Assembly (NCBI GenBank): GCA_049416425.1 | Contig: JBMSHD010000066.1 | Span: forward strand, 1-12,811 | Direction of reading: 5' to 3' | Origin: JBMSHD01 sp049416425 | Lineage (GTDB): Bacteria; Pseudomonadota; Gammaproteobacteria; Francisellales; Francisellaceae | DNA length: 12,811 bases | Shown here: positions 1 to 6,496 of the stretch, in pieces | Layout: every line of letters starts with the position of its first letter | Position numbering within the stretch: the first letter of the stretch is position 1 | Notes under the pieces: generated by a model | What the model saw: the letters and a program-made list of their open reading frames with translations, nothing else | What the model was told of the DNA's origin: nothing | Database searches by the model: none | Position numbers and translations under genes: made by a program

Positions 1-37
1 GTGACAAAACGCTCGAGAAAGTAATAAATGCTAAATT

Positions 38-109
38 TTAATAAGACAGCCCTGTTGATATGCCAATCATGCCTGTCGTGATTAGCGCATATGTGATAAG
101 CTTTTTCAT
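38..109 (-). CDS. possible 23-residue membrane peptide
   Basis: Reading on the - strand, an ATG at 109-107 follows an AGGAG-like ribosome-binding site (complement of about 115-121, some 6-8 nt upstream). It opens a 23-codon frame that ends in TAA at 40-38. The product starts MKKLITYALI, continues with small and hydrophobic residues (TTGMIGISTG) and ends LSY. This is a Lys-Lys N-terminus followed by one hydrophobic stretch, like a single-span small membrane protein or a bare signal peptide. There is no lipobox Cys, so it is not an entericidin-type lipoprotein. It is divergent from the response-regulator gene and shares its control region. I recognise no family. It could also be a chance frame or the remnant of a longer exported protein; the good ribosome-binding site is the main argument for it. 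Confidence 0.35.
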   Translation of the reverse strand: MKKLITYALITTGMIGISTGLSY

Positions 110-126
110 GAGTATTCTCCTGTTGG

Positions 127-156
127 TTGTGTCTTTTTGACAATACCCAGTATAGA
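127..156 (+). promoter_or_regulatory. candidate promoter region of the two-component genes
   Basis: On the + strand TTGTGT (127-132) lies 18 nt before TATAGA (151-156), a plausible but weak pair. A consensus -35 hexamer, TTGACA, is also present at 137-142, but no good -10 follows it at 16-18 nt. On the opposite strand TATACT (complement of 149-154) could serve as the -10 for the divergent small peptide. The region therefore probably holds overlapping divergent promoters. Which hexamers are used cannot be settled by reading. Confidence 0.35.
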
Positions 157-163
157 AGGTCAA

Positions 164-214
164 TGTAACAGGGATATGACAGAGGCGATTTTTTTTGTAA
201 CAAAACGGTTACAA
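164..214 (+). promoter_or_regulatory. three TGTAAC half-sites, candidate regulator operator
   Basis: TGTAAC occurs at 164-169 and again at 196-201, exactly 32 nt (about three helical turns) apart. An inverted copy, GTTACA, lies at 208-213. The last two form a perfect inverted repeat with 7-nt arms (TTGTAAC 195-201, GTTACAA 208-214) and a 6-nt spacer. The distal arm overlaps the AAGG ribosome-binding site of the regulator gene. The arrangement suits binding by a dimeric OmpR-family regulator and autoregulation of the pair. The GTTACA core resembles the box described for RstA of enterobacteria, but that match is short. Binding by this regulator is inferred. Confidence 0.45.
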
Positions 215-223
215 GGCATAAGA

Positions 224-949
224 ATGAAAACAGGAAACCGTATCCTCATCGTTGACGATGATCATGAACTTGGAACGCTTCTCAGCGAGTTTTTAAGCCA
301 GTTTAACTATAAGGTCAACCATGTCAGAAATGGGGCTGCCATGAAGCGCATCATGAAGCAGGAATTATTTGATGTCATTCTGCTTGATATCATGCTGCCG
401 GGTGACAATGGTTTTGATCTTTGCAGGCAGTTGCGAGAGGAATCTAAGGTGCCGATTATCATCATCAGCGCCTTAGAGCAGGACAGTGATCGAATCTTGG
501 GACTTGAAATGGGCGCAGATGATTATCTGCCTAAGCCGTTTAACACGCGTGAATTACTGGCTCGTATCAAAGCCTTGCTTAGGCGCACACAAGGGGAGCT
601 TAAGAGTGAGGGTATGACTAAAGGTCAGCTGGTCGCTTTTGATCGCTGGCGACTTGATCGCCATACGCATGTTCTGATTGATGATAATGATGTTGCTATT
701 GCCTTGAGTCACAAGGAGTATCAGCTTCTGGAGCTGTTTATGAGTTATCCAAACCAGATTCTGTCGCGTGATCAGATTATGGAGAATCTTTATGATCGCC
801 TTGCCGACCCCTACGATCGTACGATAGATGTTTTAATCGGCCGTCTGCGTAAAAAACTGGAAATCGAGCCTAAAAATCCGATGCTTTTAATGACCGTTCG
901 TGGTGAGGGATATAAGTTCAATCTGAAAATCAATGGCGGATTACGATGA
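224..949 (+). CDS. OmpR-family response regulator
   Basis: A 241-residue transcription factor of a two-component system. The N-terminal receiver domain (about residues 5-120) shows the acidic pair D11/D12, phospho-acceptor D55 in LLDIMLPG, switch S82 and K104 in the YLPKPF motif. The C-terminal winged helix (about 140-238) shows the recognition-helix region YDRTIDVLIGRLRKKLE and the closing TVRGEGYKF hairpin. It resembles OmpR itself more than PhoB or RstA, for example in DRILGLEMGADDYLPKPFN. The ATG at 224 was chosen because AAGG (213-216) lies 7 nt upstream and the product then starts directly at the receiver. The frame stays open upstream, but those residues (with ATG 176 and TTG 137) look like leader sequence. 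The stop overlaps the kinase start (ATGA). Target genes are unknown. Confidence 0.93.
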   Translation: MKTGNRILIVDDDHELGTLLSEFLSQFNYKVNHVRNGAAMKRIMKQELFDVILLDIMLPGDNGFDLCRQLREESKVPIIIISALEQDSDRILGLEMGADDYLPKPFNTRELLARIKALLRRTQGELKSEGMTKGQLVAFDRWRLDRHTHVLIDDNDVAIALSHKEYQLLELFMSYPNQILSRDQIMENLYDRLADPYDRTIDVLIGRLRKKLEIEPKNPMLLMTVRGEGYKFNLKINGGLR

Positions 950-2193
950 TAAAAACGAAACTCGCTCGCCGTACTTATGGTGTTTTGATTTCCGGTTTGA
1001 TTTTCAGCGGTTTTCTGTTGGCGCTGATGGGCTATCAATTCAGCCAGCTGGGTAAAGACAGTATCTATGGGCGAGTGGCACAGATGAATATTCAGCGGGT
1101 GATCAACGATAAAAGTCAGACATTGGAACAGTTAAAACAGCGTCTGGAGCGCATTCCTGGGCTTAATGTGGATATCAGAAGCATCGACAGGGATATCCGA
1201 TCTTCAAGATCGCTTCTGGTTATAAAAAGCGGTGAATTTAATGCGCCATTTGACTGGTCAAGACCGTTTATTCTTGAGTTTAATAATCACCGCCTTTTAA
1301 TCACTTTTACGCCATGGAATCGCCTCACACTCATTGCCGGTATTTATGTCCTGGTGATGTTGATTCTGGTTTTCTTGATGTTGATGTTATGCTATTGGGC
1401 TGTGCGTCGTCTTGAGAAGATCAATCAGATTGCCAGAGAAGCCATGAGCAGACTGGCTGAGAATATCTATGCTGATATTACTTTGGGAGTGGATAGTATT
1501 GAGGCCAGGGCGCTATTTAACGATGTGCGAAAAATACAGAATATCTTACGAGAGATTATCAACAAAAGAACGGAGATGCTGGCGGCTATTTCACATGATT
1601 TAAAGACACCAATCGCCAGGCTTAAGCTTAGAATTGAGCTGATGGAGCAAAGTCAGATACGACGACAACTTCTCAACGACATCGACAACATTGAAAAAAT
1701 GGTGTCCTCCATTCTCGGATTTACCAAAAATTTCACGCTCGATGAGAAGAGTGTAAAATTTGATCTGTCTGAGCTCGTTGAGTCGATCGTATTCGATGCC
1801 GAGGATATGGGACATCAGATTTATAGCGATATCTCACCAGAGATACATTATATTGGCCGCATCATGGGACTGAAGCGCGCCATCACCAATATCGTGGACA
1901 ATGCGATAAAATACGGTAAGCTGGGAATTGTGGTGTCTCTGTGGCGTGAGGACAGCAAAATTATATGTCAGATCAGTGATCAGGGGGCTGGTGTTGACGT
2001 TGAAGTCATGTCGAGACTTTTTGATCCCTTTTACCGAGTCGACAGTGCGCGAACGAGTGAGATAGCTGGTTCAGGACTTGGGCTTAGCATTGCCAAAGAA
2101 ATTATCGAGGCTCATGGAGGTGAGATTAAAATTTCGCCAAATAAACCTTCAGGGCTTGTGGTGCAGATCATTTTCACTCTCTTAAATATCTGA
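946..2193 (+). CDS. EnvZ-type sensor histidine kinase
   Basis: A 415-residue inner-membrane sensor kinase, partner of the preceding regulator, with which it overlaps by 4 nt. Order of parts: TM1 about residues 11-31; a short periplasmic sensor region of roughly 95 residues; TM2 about 127-153; a HAMP linker about 150-205; dimerisation/phospho-acceptor helix with H217 in SHDLKTP; and an ATPase domain with the N box around N319 (NIVDNAIKYG), the G1 box DQGAG from D345, the F box DPFYR, and the G2 box GSGLGL near 375. All catalytic motifs are intact, so it should be active. The HDLKTPIARLKLRIE sequence resembles the EnvZ group (HDLRTPLTRIRL). The small periplasmic domain gives no clue to the signal. 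A hairpin terminator follows about 130 nt downstream, separating this pair from tolQ. Confidence 0.93.
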   Translation: MIKTKLARRTYGVLISGLIFSGFLLALMGYQFSQLGKDSIYGRVAQMNIQRVINDKSQTLEQLKQRLERIPGLNVDIRSIDRDIRSSRSLLVIKSGEFNAPFDWSRPFILEFNNHRLLITFTPWNRLTLIAGIYVLVMLILVFLMLMLCYWAVRRLEKINQIAREAMSRLAENIYADITLGVDSIEARALFNDVRKIQNILREIINKRTEMLAAISHDLKTPIARLKLRIELMEQSQIRRQLLNDIDNIEKMVSSILGFTKNFTLDEKSVKFDLSELVESIVFDAEDMGHQIYSDISPEIHYIGRIMGLKRAITNIVDNAIKYGKLGIVVSLWREDSKIICQISDQGAGVDVEVMSRLFDPFYRVDSARTSEIAGSGLGLSIAKEIIEAHGGEIKISPNKPSGLVVQIIFTLLNI

Positions 2194-2249
2194 GTCGCCT
2201 ACAGAGTATCAACGCCAGACTCAATCTAGCAGATCACAAGCTAAACGAT

Positions 2250-2267
2250 CTCAATTGAGTCAATTGA
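2250..2267. repeat. tandem TCAATTGA palindromes
   Basis: Two copies of the 8-bp palindrome TCAATTGA (2251-2258 and 2260-2267) are separated by one base. The first copy extends to a 10-bp palindrome, CTCAATTGAG (2250-2259). They lie in the AT-rich gap between the kinase and tolQ, about 100 nt upstream of the likely tolQ promoter. They could be a binding site for a dimeric regulator or part of the kinase 3' untranslated region. No function is established. Confidence 0.3.
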
Positions 2268-2321
2268 ATTTAAAATCGATAAGGAATGATCATTTTATTT
2301 ATAAAATTCCACCATAATCAT

Positions 2322-2348
2322 GCTGAAAACAGCTTCAGCTGCTTTTTT
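2322..2348 (+). terminator. probable intrinsic terminator after the kinase gene
   Basis: GCTGAA (2322-2327) can pair with TTCAGC (2334-2339) around a 6-nt loop, and a run of six T (2343-2348) follows after TGC. An alternative fold pairs CAGC with GCTG around TTCA, with flanking A and T tracts. Either would act as a factor-independent terminator for the two-component operon. The stem is short, so termination may be partial. Confidence 0.5.
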
Positions 2349-2374
2349 ATTCATACTACAATATCTGCTAAAAT
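2346..2374 (+). promoter_or_regulatory. candidate tolQ promoter with extended -10
   Basis: TAAAAT at 2369-2374 is preceded by TGC (2366-2368), giving an extended -10 element. The sequence 17 nt upstream (TTTATT, 2346-2351) is a poor -35, which extended -10 promoters tolerate. It sits just after the terminator and 22 nt before the tolQ start codon. A second possible -10, TACAAT, lies at 2356-2361. Confidence 0.4.
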
Positions 2375-2395
2375 AAGATTACTAAAGGCTTAGCT

Positions 2396-3094
2396 GTGTC
2401 TAACAACCTGTCATTATGGAACCTGATCTCATCTGCCGATATCGTGGTGCAACTTATTATGTTAATACTTCTGTTGAGTTCGATCTGGTCTTGGGCGATT
2501 ATGTTTCAACGCTATCAGGTCATCAGCGGCGCAAAAGCCGAAATCAGACGTTTCAGCAAAAATTTCTGGTCCGGTGGCAATATTCATAAATTCTATGATG
2601 GCTTAAATCACAAACAGGATAAATCACAGGGGCTTAGCTATATCTTTAGCTGTGGTTTTCGTGAATTTCTACGCCTGCGCCTGATTCCGGGTCTCAATGG
2701 CAAGATCATCATCGAGGGGGTGGAACGTGCCATGCGAGTCGGTATGATGTCAGAGAGCGAAAAGCTTGAGCATCAGATCTCGATGCTGGGCACAATCGGT
2801 GCCATTGCTCCTTATGTTGGACTTTTGGGTACGGTGTGGGGAATCATGGCTTCATTTACGGCGTTAAGCGGTGTTGAACAGGCAACGCTTTCGGTCGTTG
2901 CTCCTCACATCGCCGAAGCACTAATTGCCACGGCGCTCGGGCTTTTTGTCGCTATCCCCGCCGTCGTGGCTTATAACCGTTGCTCTCGTGCGGTAGATGG
3001 CGTGCTTTTGGATTATGAAAACTTTCAGGATGAATTATGCACGCTTCTTTATCGTGAGGCCTATGCGGCTGATAAATCTCATGAGGGCAAATGA
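2396..3094 (+). CDS. tolQ: Tol-Pal motor subunit TolQ
   Basis: A 232-residue inner-membrane protein (E. coli TolQ has 230) that, with TolR, forms the proton-driven motor energising TolA. This is the MotA/TolQ/ExbB family. TM1 spans about residues 17-38, a cytoplasmic loop follows, TM2 contains the hallmark GLLGTVWGIMASF (about 130-155), and TM3 contains HIAEALIATALGLFVAIPAVV (about 170-192). The start is a GTG, chosen because AAAGG (2384-2388) lies 7 nt upstream and the product begins like other TolQ proteins. It opens the tolQRAB-pal operon and its stop overlaps the tolR start. The ybgC thioesterase gene that commonly precedes tolQ is not here. Confidence 0.96.
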   Translation: MSNNLSLWNLISSADIVVQLIMLILLLSSIWSWAIMFQRYQVISGAKAEIRRFSKNFWSGGNIHKFYDGLNHKQDKSQGLSYIFSCGFREFLRLRLIPGLNGKIIIEGVERAMRVGMMSESEKLEHQISMLGTIGAIAPYVGLLGTVWGIMASFTALSGVEQATLSVVAPHIAEALIATALGLFVAIPAVVAYNRCSRAVDGVLLDYENFQDELCTLLYREAYAADKSHEGK

Positions 3095-3540
3095 TGCAAA
3101 GAAGAACAAGCCGGCGCACCAGAAGAAAGGCCATGGTCGATATCAACGTCGTGCCATATATCGATGTGATGCTGGTGCTGCTCGTTATTTTTATGATTAC
3201 GGCACCGATGCTCACACAAGGGGTTAAGGTCGATCTTCCTGAGGCACATGCCAAGGCAATAGCTCCGGAGAATAACACACCGCTGATCGTCACCGTCGAC
3301 AAAGCAGGAGCCTATTTTCTCAATATTGGCAAAAGCACCACAGCGGTTTCCGATGCTCAATTGAAGATGGAAATCATCGCCATCAAAAAACAGCAGCCTG
3401 AGAAGAAGGTATATGTTAAAGGTGATCGTCATGCCAGTTATGGTGAGGTTGTTAAGGTTATGGTGCTGTTGCAGCAGGCAGGCGTCAGCAATGTAGGATT
3501 GATTACCGATGAGCCGGATGATGCCAAAGCGGATACTTAG
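3091..3540 (+). CDS. tolR: Tol-Pal motor subunit TolR
   Basis: A 149-residue ExbD/TolR-family protein: a short basic cytoplasmic N-terminus, one transmembrane helix (about residues 22-44) and a periplasmic domain. The ion-path Asp is present as D25 in NVVPYIDVMLVLLVIFMI, matching Asp23 of E. coli TolR. The plug-like sequence VKVDLPEA follows the helix. The start lies in ATGATG: either ATG 3091 (overlapping the tolQ TGA) or ATG 3094. The GAGG at 3083-3086 is 4 nt from the first and 7 nt from the second, so 3094 may be the real initiation codon. Translation is clearly coupled to tolQ. The 3' end overlaps tolA by 32 nt. Confidence 0.95.
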   Translation: MMQRRTSRRTRRKAMVDINVVPYIDVMLVLLVIFMITAPMLTQGVKVDLPEAHAKAIAPENNTPLIVTVDKAGAYFLNIGKSTTAVSDAQLKMEIIAIKKQQPEKKVYVKGDRHASYGEVVKVMVLLQQAGVSNVGLITDEPDDAKADT

Positions 3541-4414
3541 CTGGTTGAAGCGCTGTTTTGACCGCTCAACGTCGACATTTGAGCGTCGCAGTTACTGGTA
3601 TTCTTTTATCCTGCATATCGTCGTTTTTATTAGCATTTTGATCTTGGGAATTGTATTCTCAACTCGCGATAAACCATTGAGAGTCAATATCACTGAGTCA
3701 GAAAATAATGGACAAACTACGGTCAATGCCACCATACTTCAACAGAGCTCGGTGAATATCATGAAGCCTGTGCCTGTGGCAATCAAGAAGGTGCAGAAAA
3801 CGGCTGAAGTCGATAGAAAGCTCGATAGGCTTCAGGATGATTTCCAACAGAAATTTCAACAGGCTATAAAGCGTCAGGCGATTGAAAAGCGGCGTCAGCA
3901 GGAGATTGACGCACAAAAACAGAAAGAACAGGAACGTCAGTTAGCCTTGCAGAAACAAAAGCGTGAACAAGAGCAGAAAAAACAATTGGAGGTGCAAAAA
4001 GAACAGGCTGAAAAAATGATCGAAAAAGACGCGGATACAAGAGATTCAAAGCCGATTCAGTCACAGCAAAAGCAAGATCAGGGCAAAAAATCGTCGGCGA
4101 TGAATGCAAAGAGCGCGACACAAAGCCAGATCGCCGAAAATGTGGTGATGAATTATGCTCTTAGCTATCAGAAGCGTATTGAAGCCAATTGGGTGACCGA
4201 TGCCTGTCGTCGTGTCATAAATGGCAAGAGGCCTGTTGTTCTTATGCATAAGGCTAGAGCTCCAGTAATCACGGTGTCAAGCGGCAATGCTGCCTGCGAT
4301 CAATCTTTGATTAAAGCCATTGACATCACGCAAGCACCAAAGCTTCCTGACGATCAAAAAGCCAGGGAGCTTATCGATGGTGGTATTGAATTTAAATTTG
4401 ATTTAAGGACATAA
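3509..4414 (+). CDS. tolA: Tol-Pal envelope-spanning protein TolA
   Basis: A 301-residue TolA, shorter than E. coli's 421 because of a reduced central helix. Domain I: a basic cytoplasmic start and one transmembrane helix (about residues 29-51) with the conserved Ser-x3-His motif (S32, H36) that contacts TolQR. Domain II: a Lys/Gln/Glu-rich coiled helix (about 85-200) crossing the periplasm. Domain III (about 210-301): starts near YALSYQKRIEANW and carries two Cys (C233, C263), as in E. coli where they form a disulfide; it binds TolB and Pal. The start is uncertain: ATG 3509 has AGGA 10 nt upstream, while a tandem ATGATG lies at 3518-3523. It overlaps the end of tolR and ends one base before tolB, so coupling is expected. 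Confidence 0.93.
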   Translation: MSRMMPKRILSWLKRCFDRSTSTFERRSYWYSFILHIVVFISILILGIVFSTRDKPLRVNITESENNGQTTVNATILQQSSVNIMKPVPVAIKKVQKTAEVDRKLDRLQDDFQQKFQQAIKRQAIEKRRQQEIDAQKQKEQERQLALQKQKREQEQKKQLEVQKEQAEKMIEKDADTRDSKPIQSQQKQDQGKKSSAMNAKSATQSQIAENVVMNYALSYQKRIEANWVTDACRRVINGKRPVVLMHKARAPVITVSSGNAACDQSLIKAIDITQAPKLPDDQKARELIDGGIEFKFDLRT

Positions 4415-4415
4415 G

Positions 4416-5765
4416 ATGATGCATCCATTACCGATCCGAGCGCTGAATCTTTTCAACCTATGCCGCCGTTTTGGCTTTTTGTGGTTATTGCTAGGCTCGA
4501 TCAGCCCGGCTTATGCTGTGCTGACGATCAACATCACGCAAGGAGTCAGCCAGAAGGTGCCGGTAGCCGTTGTGCCTATCTCTGGCAGTAACCCTATCAC
4601 CAAAGATCTCCCTGATGGTATGAATCTGGTTATCATTGATGATCTTAAGAACAGCGGTCGCTTTAGTGTCGATAGCGACAATCTGCCGGCTTTGCCAAAA
4701 TCCTCAGACAGTATCGATTGGGCACGCTGGCCGGTTGATTATATTTTGTCATTACATGTTCAGAAAAATGGTAACAGTTATTATGATATTCGTTTTGAGA
4801 TCATGCAAAAATCAAGCCGCCGTATCGTCAATGCACGTGTTTTTCAAAATGTTGAAGCTAAAAATCTGCGTGAGGTTGCTCACAACATTGCCAACTATCT
4901 GTATGAAACCGCAACCGGCAGCAAAGGTTATTTTAATTCGAAAATTGCCTACATCGATGTTTCAAATCCCTATGATCTTAACAAGGCTCATTATCGCCTG
5001 ATCATTTCGGATTATGATGGTTTTAATCCGCATGTGCTTTTGTCGCAGACGAAAAATCCACTGGCTTCTCCCGACTGGTCGAAAGATGGAAATTATATCG
5101 CCTATGTCAGTTATGATAAAGGTTCGATGGCGATTTATACCATCGATATCTACAGTGGTAAAATCAAGAAAATCGCACACTTCAGCGGTATTAACAGCGC
5201 TCCGGCTTTCTCTCCCGATGGTCAGACCATGGCCATGGCATTGTCTCAGGGATATTCGGAGAACACCGATATTTATCTTATGAATCTCAAAAATGATCAG
5301 CTGTATAAAAAGCTCAGCTTAAACGGCATTAACACGGCGCCGACTTTTTCACCCGATGGCAGACAGTTGGCATTTGTTTCTGACAGAAATGGACGTCCAC
5401 AGCTCTATATCACCGATATCGATGCCAAATATCCCGCATCACAGCTTATAGAAACCGGCGCTTATCAGGCGTTTGATCCGCAGTTTACTCCAGATGGTAA
5501 AACCATTGTTTTTATGTATCAACGCCAGAGAGGATCTGGAACTCAAATTGCCAAGGTCGATCTCTTGAGCCACAGGCTAACCATCTTGACTCAAGGCGAG
5601 ATGGATAGCTCGCCCAGTGTTTCGGCGGATGGCAATATGATTATCTATAGCAAGGGTGGGTCAAATGGTGAGGCTGAGTTGGCTATGGTTTCTATTGACG
5701 GCAATGTGCAAATTACCTTACCATCAACAACAAACGGCTCAGTGCAGTCTCCAGCCTGGGCATAA
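4416..5765 (+). CDS. tolB: periplasmic beta-propeller TolB
   Basis: A 449-residue periplasmic protein linking TolA to Pal. The Sec signal peptide has a rather long N-region (two Arg, then FGFLWLLLG) and probable cleavage after A34 in SPAYA. The N-terminal domain starts VLTINITQG. The C-terminal six-bladed propeller shows repeated blades with the SPDWSKDG, APAFSPDG, APTFSPDG, DPQFTPDG and SPSVSADG signatures. It ends SPAWA, typical of TolB. AAGGA (4405-4409) serves the tandem ATGATG at 4416/4419; either ATG may be used. It follows tolA by one base. The pal ribosome-binding site overlaps its stop codon. Apart from one Cys in the signal peptide it has no Cys, unlike its partner Pal here. Confidence 0.96.
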   Translation: MMHPLPIRALNLFNLCRRFGFLWLLLGSISPAYAVLTINITQGVSQKVPVAVVPISGSNPITKDLPDGMNLVIIDDLKNSGRFSVDSDNLPALPKSSDSIDWARWPVDYILSLHVQKNGNSYYDIRFEIMQKSSRRIVNARVFQNVEAKNLREVAHNIANYLYETATGSKGYFNSKIAYIDVSNPYDLNKAHYRLIISDYDGFNPHVLLSQTKNPLASPDWSKDGNYIAYVSYDKGSMAIYTIDIYSGKIKKIAHFSGINSAPAFSPDGQTMAMALSQGYSENTDIYLMNLKNDQLYKKLSLNGINTAPTFSPDGRQLAFVSDRNGRPQLYITDIDAKYPASQLIETGAYQAFDPQFTPDGKTIVFMYQRQRGSGTQIAKVDLLSHRLTILTQGEMDSSPSVSADGNMIIYSKGGSNGEAELAMVSIDGNVQITLPSTTNGSVQSPAWA

Positions 5766-5775
5766 GGAGAAGACA

Positions 5776-6429
5776 ATGACGACATGTAAAAAATATGTTT
5801 ATACCGCAGCCTTTAGTGTTTTCGGATTGTTTCTGGCGGGTTGTGCCAGCAATAGCCGTGCGCCGATTGAAGCGCTTGGACCAACTTCAGCCGAAGGTAC
5901 GACGCAAACATTTGGTCTCGGTAGCTCGGCGTCATTAAACAGTCAGGATATCACGGCATTGCAATCACAGATCTATAATGCTGGTCAGTATTCCAAAGAC
6001 GAGCAGCAGGCGATGTTGCGCGCATTGGCAGTGATGCCTTGCAAAGCCGTTTACTTTGCATTTGACAGTGACAAATTAACCGCTGATGGCAGGCAGTGTC
6101 TGGATCAAGCGGCTCAGTATCTTAAGCAGTATCACCAGCCGGTGAGGCTGGCAGGAAATACCGATCCGCGCGGAAGTGAAAAATATAACTTCAATCTTGG
6201 GCAGCGCCGAGCCGATGCCGCCAGAGTCTACCTTCTTAAACAGCAGGTACCTGCAAATCTGATCTGTGCCGTCAGTTATGGAAAGTTGCGTCCATCAGCC
6301 GCACCGTCACAATTCTATTCACAGCTCTGCGGCACTAAGCTTACGACTCAGTGCAAACAGAAAGCCATAGAGAAAGCGTATTATCTGGATCGTCGTACCG
6401 AGCTCAATTTTGGGCAGGTGTGTGGTTAA
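5776..6429 (+). CDS. pal: peptidoglycan-associated lipoprotein Pal, cysteine-rich
   Basis: A 217-residue outer-membrane lipoprotein. The lipobox LAGC puts the lipidated Cys at C23. A roughly 65-residue tether precedes the OmpA-like peptidoglycan-binding domain, which shows VYFAFDSDKL, GNTDPRGSEKYN and LGQRRADAARVYL, and ends YLDRRTELNF. ATG 5776 was chosen over upstream in-frame codons because AAGGAG (5764-5769) lies 6 nt before it and the signal peptide starts there. Two things are unusual. There are six further Cys (C89, C108, C164, C185, C193, C216), whereas E. coli Pal has only the lipidated one. The loop between SYGKLRP and YLDRR is about 20 residues longer than in E. coli and contains two of these Cys. 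It closes the tol operon; no cpoB follows. Confidence 0.95.
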   Translation: MTTCKKYVYTAAFSVFGLFLAGCASNSRAPIEALGPTSAEGTTQTFGLGSSASLNSQDITALQSQIYNAGQYSKDEQQAMLRALAVMPCKAVYFAFDSDKLTADGRQCLDQAAQYLKQYHQPVRLAGNTDPRGSEKYNFNLGQRRADAARVYLLKQQVPANLICAVSYGKLRPSAAPSQFYSQLCGTKLTTQCKQKAIEKAYYLDRRTELNFGQVCG

Positions 6430-6432
6430 GCT

Positions 6433-6460
6433 TTGATCTGATAATAAAAACGCATATAAT
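6433..6460 (+). promoter_or_regulatory. promoter of the nitrilase-like gene
   Basis: TTGATC (6433-6438) and a perfect TATAAT (6455-6460) are 16 nt apart, starting four bases after the pal stop. This is a good sigma-70 type promoter, so the next gene can be transcribed apart from the tol operon, though no terminator separates them. Confidence 0.55.
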
Positions 6461-6496
6461 GGATGATTATCGGAGACAGATATAAGTGAAACGATC

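Noticed and set aside
1..24. Open frame ending in TAA at 22-24 that could be the tail of an upstream + strand gene
   Set aside because: Only seven codons are visible and nothing in them can be recognised.
3698..4249. Several - strand frames opposite tolA
   Set aside because: They are shadows of the Gln/Lys-rich tolA coding strand, without ribosome-binding sites or domain features.
5656..5775. N-terminal extension of Pal by 40 residues into tolB
   Set aside because: The lipoprotein signal and AAGGAG site place the start at 5776; the upstream codons belong to tolB in another frame.
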